A DNA stretch of 64,000 nt, taken from contig NZ_JAVHNP010000007.1 in assembly GCF_031769195.1 (NCBI RefSeq), positions 86,185 to 150,184 of the forward strand, written 5' to 3'. The translations under genes were made by a program, and so were the position numbers. Positions within the stretch are counted from its first letter, which is position 1. Each line of letters starts with the position of its first letter. Below, piece after piece: positions 60,881 to 64,000 of the stretch. This stretch comes from Vreelandella sp031769195 (GTDB lineage Bacteria; Pseudomonadota; Gammaproteobacteria; Pseudomonadales; Halomonadaceae). The notes below the pieces were generated by a model. It made no database searches and had not been told where the DNA came from. It was given only the letters and a program-made list of their open reading frames with translations.

Positions 60881-63800
60881 TTAGTCGATGTCTAGTTTGC
60901 CGTTGTTGATCATGTGCTGAATGACGTCATGAGAAATGCTGGCCTGTCCATCACTCAGGTCGCTGAAATCCTGATTTTCCAGCTTCACTTTCTGATCAAA
61001 GTTGTTAACGCTGCCATTTGAATCGCTCAATTGGCCGCTCGAACTAATGTAAAGCACAGTATCTTCGCCCTCCTCTCTTGCAATGATGTAAGCATCGATA
61101 TTCTCTTTGCTTTCATCTTGCAATAAGTCGCGTAGATCCAGCGTGTTGTTACCCTGGCCGAAGTCAGTCACCGTATCCTGTGCAGGTGCGCTTGATGAGC
61201 CCCGATCACTAAACTCCCAGCGGAAGGCATCGTTACCAAAACCACCGGTAAGCGTGTCGTTGCCAGCACCGCCGATAAGAATGTCGTTACCAGAGCCACC
61301 GTTGAGGATATCGTTGCCTGTACTACCGATCAGCAGATCGTCACCCTCACCTCCTAGCAGCGTGTCATTGCCCGAACCACCATAAAGAATGTCGTCAGCA
61401 GCGGTGCCACTCAGCGTATTACTACCTTTATCACCTAGCAGGTAATTTTTTATATCCGTTGTCACATTTCCCTGATCATCCGTGGCGGTCGCGGTCAGTT
61501 GCCCAGAGGCACCGTCAAGACGCTTGAGCGCCGTGGACCACTGGCCATTCTCATCAGCCCGTATAGTATCTATAGGCTTGCCAGTACTGTCCGACAAACG
61601 AACCTCTGCCAAAGGTGCTGCGCTTCCGGATATATCAATTTCACGAATACCGGCAGTGCTATCGGCAAACTGATCGTTAGTGCGGTAATCAAAATTTTCT
61701 CTGATACCTTTGCTATCAATAATTAACGTCTGCGCAGCACCACCTATCGCACCAGAAAACACAACAATATCCGTTACTACACCATCGACACCTTTTTTGT
61801 CTGAGCGTGTAACCGTTGCCTCCATGGAGCGTTGATCCCATACCTCATAAAAATTACCGCCCCATCTACCACTTAGGACTTCCCAAGTCAATTTATAGGT
61901 ATCACCCACTTCAAGGTAAGCGGTCTCGTTACTTCCATTGAGAGACTCAACTTTTAAATTACGTGTAGCGCCCACCTCAGGCCCACTGAATCCAAACGCA
62001 CCCCATGTCGGTATCAAAGAACTTCCTGACACAACTTGAGCTAAATTAGCTGTGTTAACTGCTGTCGTAGAGACACCAAAGTGGTTATCGCCAATGCGGC
62101 CCCATTCCGGGTTCATTTTAGCCAGTACATCAACGCCTGCTTCTTGTCCCATCGTTACATTGTCAATAACCACGCTGGGATAGGAGTAGGCATCCAACAC
62201 CACCGTGGTTGAAGCCTTGTCCCCATCACCATCGGTGGCCTCGATGATGAATTTAATGTCTTCAGGAATAGACTTGTACTGGAGGAAATCCCAACTTCCC
62301 GTCTCTTTAGAAAGCTCCAGGCCAAAAACCTTTTCTCCTTGACCATCCCTTGCCACCAAAGAGCTACCCTCATTAAGGATAGTAATCGAATAACCGTAAT
62401 TATCCACCAGGCCTTTAAAGCTGAAATCACTTATACCATCTGCAGCCTCAGCGGTGACTTTTCCTTGAGCGCTGGCAATGATCTGATTTGGTACTTCACC
62501 GTAGAACTCGATGCTCTTTATTGCATAGTCACTGTTATCAATGGAGTCTTTACGGCCGTTATCCGTTGCCATAAAGCGCACTTCATCGAACCCACCTGGT
62601 ATCGATTGGAAGTCACCAGCAAAGAAGCCGTTAGCAGCATTAGAAGAGAATGGCCGACTACCGATTTTTTGCCCTTCACGATAGAACTCAGCCAATCCCT
62701 CTTCAAGCTCGCCACCAAACATTAGATTGAACTGAGCTTTCAAACCAAAAGCCAGACTCCCCGGATCAAGCTTGAATATCAGAACCTCTGAAGCAGACGC
62801 CCCATCTTTGAATAAACGGTAGTCAATTTCACCTTTCAAGTTCAAGTAAGGGCTTCCTTTACTACTGACACCCATACCATCACTATTGCGGAAAACTTGG
62901 GCCTCGGTCAGTGTGGAATCAGTACTAGAAACGAAGCCTTTAGCAGTAACTGTAAAACCGTCGAACCTAACACTCTTATTCTCTCCCGCCTTAGACGCTG
63001 AAAGATTAAAAGCTCCATTTAGAACAGTGGGAACATCTTGCACAACAGCTTGGTATTCGCTTGCATCCTGAACCAAGCTGACTCCGTCATCTTCAAACTT
63101 CAGCTGTCCGCCTAATTCAATATCTATTTGGCTACTCAGGGCACCTGTGCCCGCCTCGCTGGCAGTTACCAAAAGTTTGATACCAGCATCCTCGAGCGAC
63201 AGCACTTCATCATTCCGAGTCGTATCTGCATGTTGAACCGCCATGTATTGCGTCAGCATGACGTTACCATCTTGGTCAACAGTGATTTCGAAGGCTACAG
63301 CGTTACCCTCTGTCATCCCCTTCACACTATCATCTACCATGCGCAATGTAATACGTTCGCCGGTAGCGGAAGCGTTAAGCATTCCCCCCGCATGCCCTGC
63401 AGTCGGCTCCAAGGCCAACTTATAAGAAACGACTCCATCTTTTCCGGGCGCATAACCAAAGATAAATGCCTGCGAGAAGTCAGTGGTAGAAGTCACGGAT
63501 ACACCATCACGTAAATCGGTTTCATCCACCAACACACTGAGGCTTTTTAACGTCTCTTCGTCAACAATGATGACAGGCTGAACATTATAGGCTTTCTCGG
63601 CGGTGACGTTGCCGACGTTGCCGGCGGCGTCCGTCGCGGCGACCACGCCGTCGATGGTTTGGTCGGCGTCGGCGGCCAGATCGCTCCCTTGTACCGCCAC
63701 TCTCCACTCGCCCGCCGCGTTAACGGTGGTGGTGTAGCTGTCATTGCCGTTGATGGTCAGAGTGACCACGTCGCCTTCCGCGTATTCGCCGATCACGCTG

Positions 63801-64000
63801 CCGGTCACGGTTACATTGCCCGCCGCTTCTTCGGCGTTGACGGTGTTGTCGTCCGTCACTTCTTCGATGATCAGCGTGGTGGTAGCTTCCGTGGGGATGG
63901 TTTGGTCAACGGTGATCGCGCCCAGCTCGGTGGCGGCACTGAGGTTGCCCGCCACGTCGGTTTGGCGCACTTGCACGTCGCCCGCGTCGTACTCGCCTTC
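60881..64000 (-). CDS. Giant RTX/Bap-type adhesin, C-terminal part (5' end outside window)
   Basis: Surface adhesin exported by type I secretion; probable LapG target. At least 1,039 codons are visible and the frame is open at the window edge. In order: Bap-like Ig-type repeats (about the first 135 residues, VDQTIPTEATTTLIIEEVTD); a T1SS-143-type repeat (GDNVMLTQY-like: VDQDGNVMLTQYMAVQHAD); a less repetitive middle; an Ig-like module (GSAAPLAEVRLSDSTGKPID); RTX nonapeptides (GGSGNDTLLGGEGDD, six copies or so) and a type I C-terminal signal domain. The TAAG-type cleavage site would lie in the N-terminus, outside the window. Base composition drops in the middle (about 61.7-63.5 kb), while the repeats are GC-rich. 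It is convergent with lapG-lapD. Confidence 0.92.
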   Translation of the reverse strand, partial: EGEYDAGDVQVRQTDVAGNLSAATELGAITVDQTIPTEATTTLIIEEVTDDNTVNAEEAAGNVTVTGSVIGEYAEGDVVTLTINGNDSYTTTVNAAGEWRVAVQGSDLAADADQTIDGVVAATDAAGNVGNVTAEKAYNVQPVIIVDEETLKSLSVLVDETDLRDGVSVTSTTDFSQAFIFGYAPGKDGVVSYKLALEPTAGHAGGMLNASATGERITLRMVDDSVKGMTEGNAVAFEITVDQDGNVMLTQYMAVQHADTTRNDEVLSLEDAGIKLLVTASEAGTGALSSQIDIELGGQLKFEDDGVSLVQDASEYQAVVQDVPTVLNGAFNLSASKAGENKSVRFDGFTVTAKGFVSSTDSTLTEAQVFRNSDGMGVSSKGSPYLNLKGEIDYRLFKDGASASEVLIFKLDPGSLAFGLKAQFNLMFGGELEEGLAEFYREGQKIGSRPFSSNAANGFFAGDFQSIPGGFDEVRFMATDNGRKDSIDNSDYAIKSIEFYGEVPNQIIASAQGKVTAEAADGISDFSFKGLVDNYGYSITILNEGSSLVARDGQGEKVFGLELSKETGSWDFLQYKSIPEDIKFIIEATDGDGDKASTTVVLDAYSYPSVVIDNVTMGQEAGVDVLAKMNPEWGRIGDNHFGVSTTAVNTANLAQVVSGSSLIPTWGAFGFSGPEVGATRNLKVESLNGSNETAYLEVGDTYKLTWEVLSGRWGGNFYEVWDQRSMEATVTRSDKKGVDGVVTDIVVFSGAIGGAAQTLIIDSKGIRENFDYRTNDQFADSTAGIREIDISGSAAPLAEVRLSDSTGKPIDTIRADENGQWSTALKRLDGASGQLTATATDDQGNVTTDIKNYLLGDKGSNTLSGTAADDILYGGSGNDTLLGGEGDDLLIGSTGNDILNGGSGNDILIGGAGNDTLTGGFGNDAFRWEFSDRGSSSAPAQDTVTDFGQGNNTLDLRDLLQDESKENIDAYIIAREEGEDTVLYISSSGQLSDSNGSVNNFDQKVKLENQDFSDLSDGQASISHDVIQHMINNGKLDID

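Overview
The window reads as a chromosomal segment of a moderately halophilic gammaproteobacterium, most likely Halomonas or a close relative. This is inferred from gammaproteobacterial gene order (nudE / yrfG-hslR-hslO-pckA; nrdR-ribD-ribB-ribH-nusB-thiL-pgpA; tesA / ybbA-ybbP), acidic proteins, and genes for the compatible solute glucosylglycerate. No rRNA, tRNA, prophage or CRISPR array was seen.

Layout. 1-9.4 kb: housekeeping genes gshA (runs off the left edge), tex, a Tat-exported msrB, pckA, the heat-shock genes hslO and hslR, the nucleotidase yrfG, and divergent nudE. 9.47-12.55 kb: a non-coding tandem array of sixteen units of about 195 bp, each with nested inverted repeats and interchangeable variable blocks. 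12.6-24.3 kb: a Gfo/Idh/MocA oxidoreductase, ilvD, two paralogous PAS chemoreceptors, lon (with a sigma-32-like promoter) and a YdgA-like protein. 24.4-29.7 kb: a compact, overlapping minus-strand operon nrdR-ribD-ribBX-ribH-nusB-thiL-pgpA, which lacks riboflavin synthase. 30-33.5 kb: a GH13_18 phosphorylase and two periplasmic thiol-disulfide proteins. 33.57-35.7 kb: a second array, of eleven units of about 161 bp, built from paired inverted REP sequences around a REP-associated tyrosine transposase (RAYT).

35.7-41.4 kb is a sulfur-oxidation locus: a TsdA-like/TsdB-like dihaem cytochrome pair in one operon with a two-component system, a split YeeE/YedE transporter, and a persulfide dioxygenase-like metallo-hydrolase. 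41.6-45.5 kb: a chemoreceptor and the glucosylglycerate genes gpgP-gpgS. 45.75-45.85 kb carries a candidate small RNA with its own promoter and terminator. 45.9-48.4 kb: an orphan MotB-like protein divergent from two lipoproteins, one FlgO-like. 48.5-57 kb: a GT32 glycosyltransferase, glyA, an exported protein of unknown function, a DUF4258/DUF2283 pair, and ybbA-ybbP divergent from tesA. 57-57.7 kb: a higBA toxin-antitoxin module whose toxin mRNA looks leaderless. 57.7-64 kb: a Lap-type biofilm switch (LapG protease, LapD c-di-GMP receptor) facing the C-terminal part of a giant RTX adhesin that runs off the right edge.

The strongest candidates for something little described are the mosaic 195-bp array, the REP/RAYT array with paired stem changes between its two REP halves, and the C-rich-loop small RNA.
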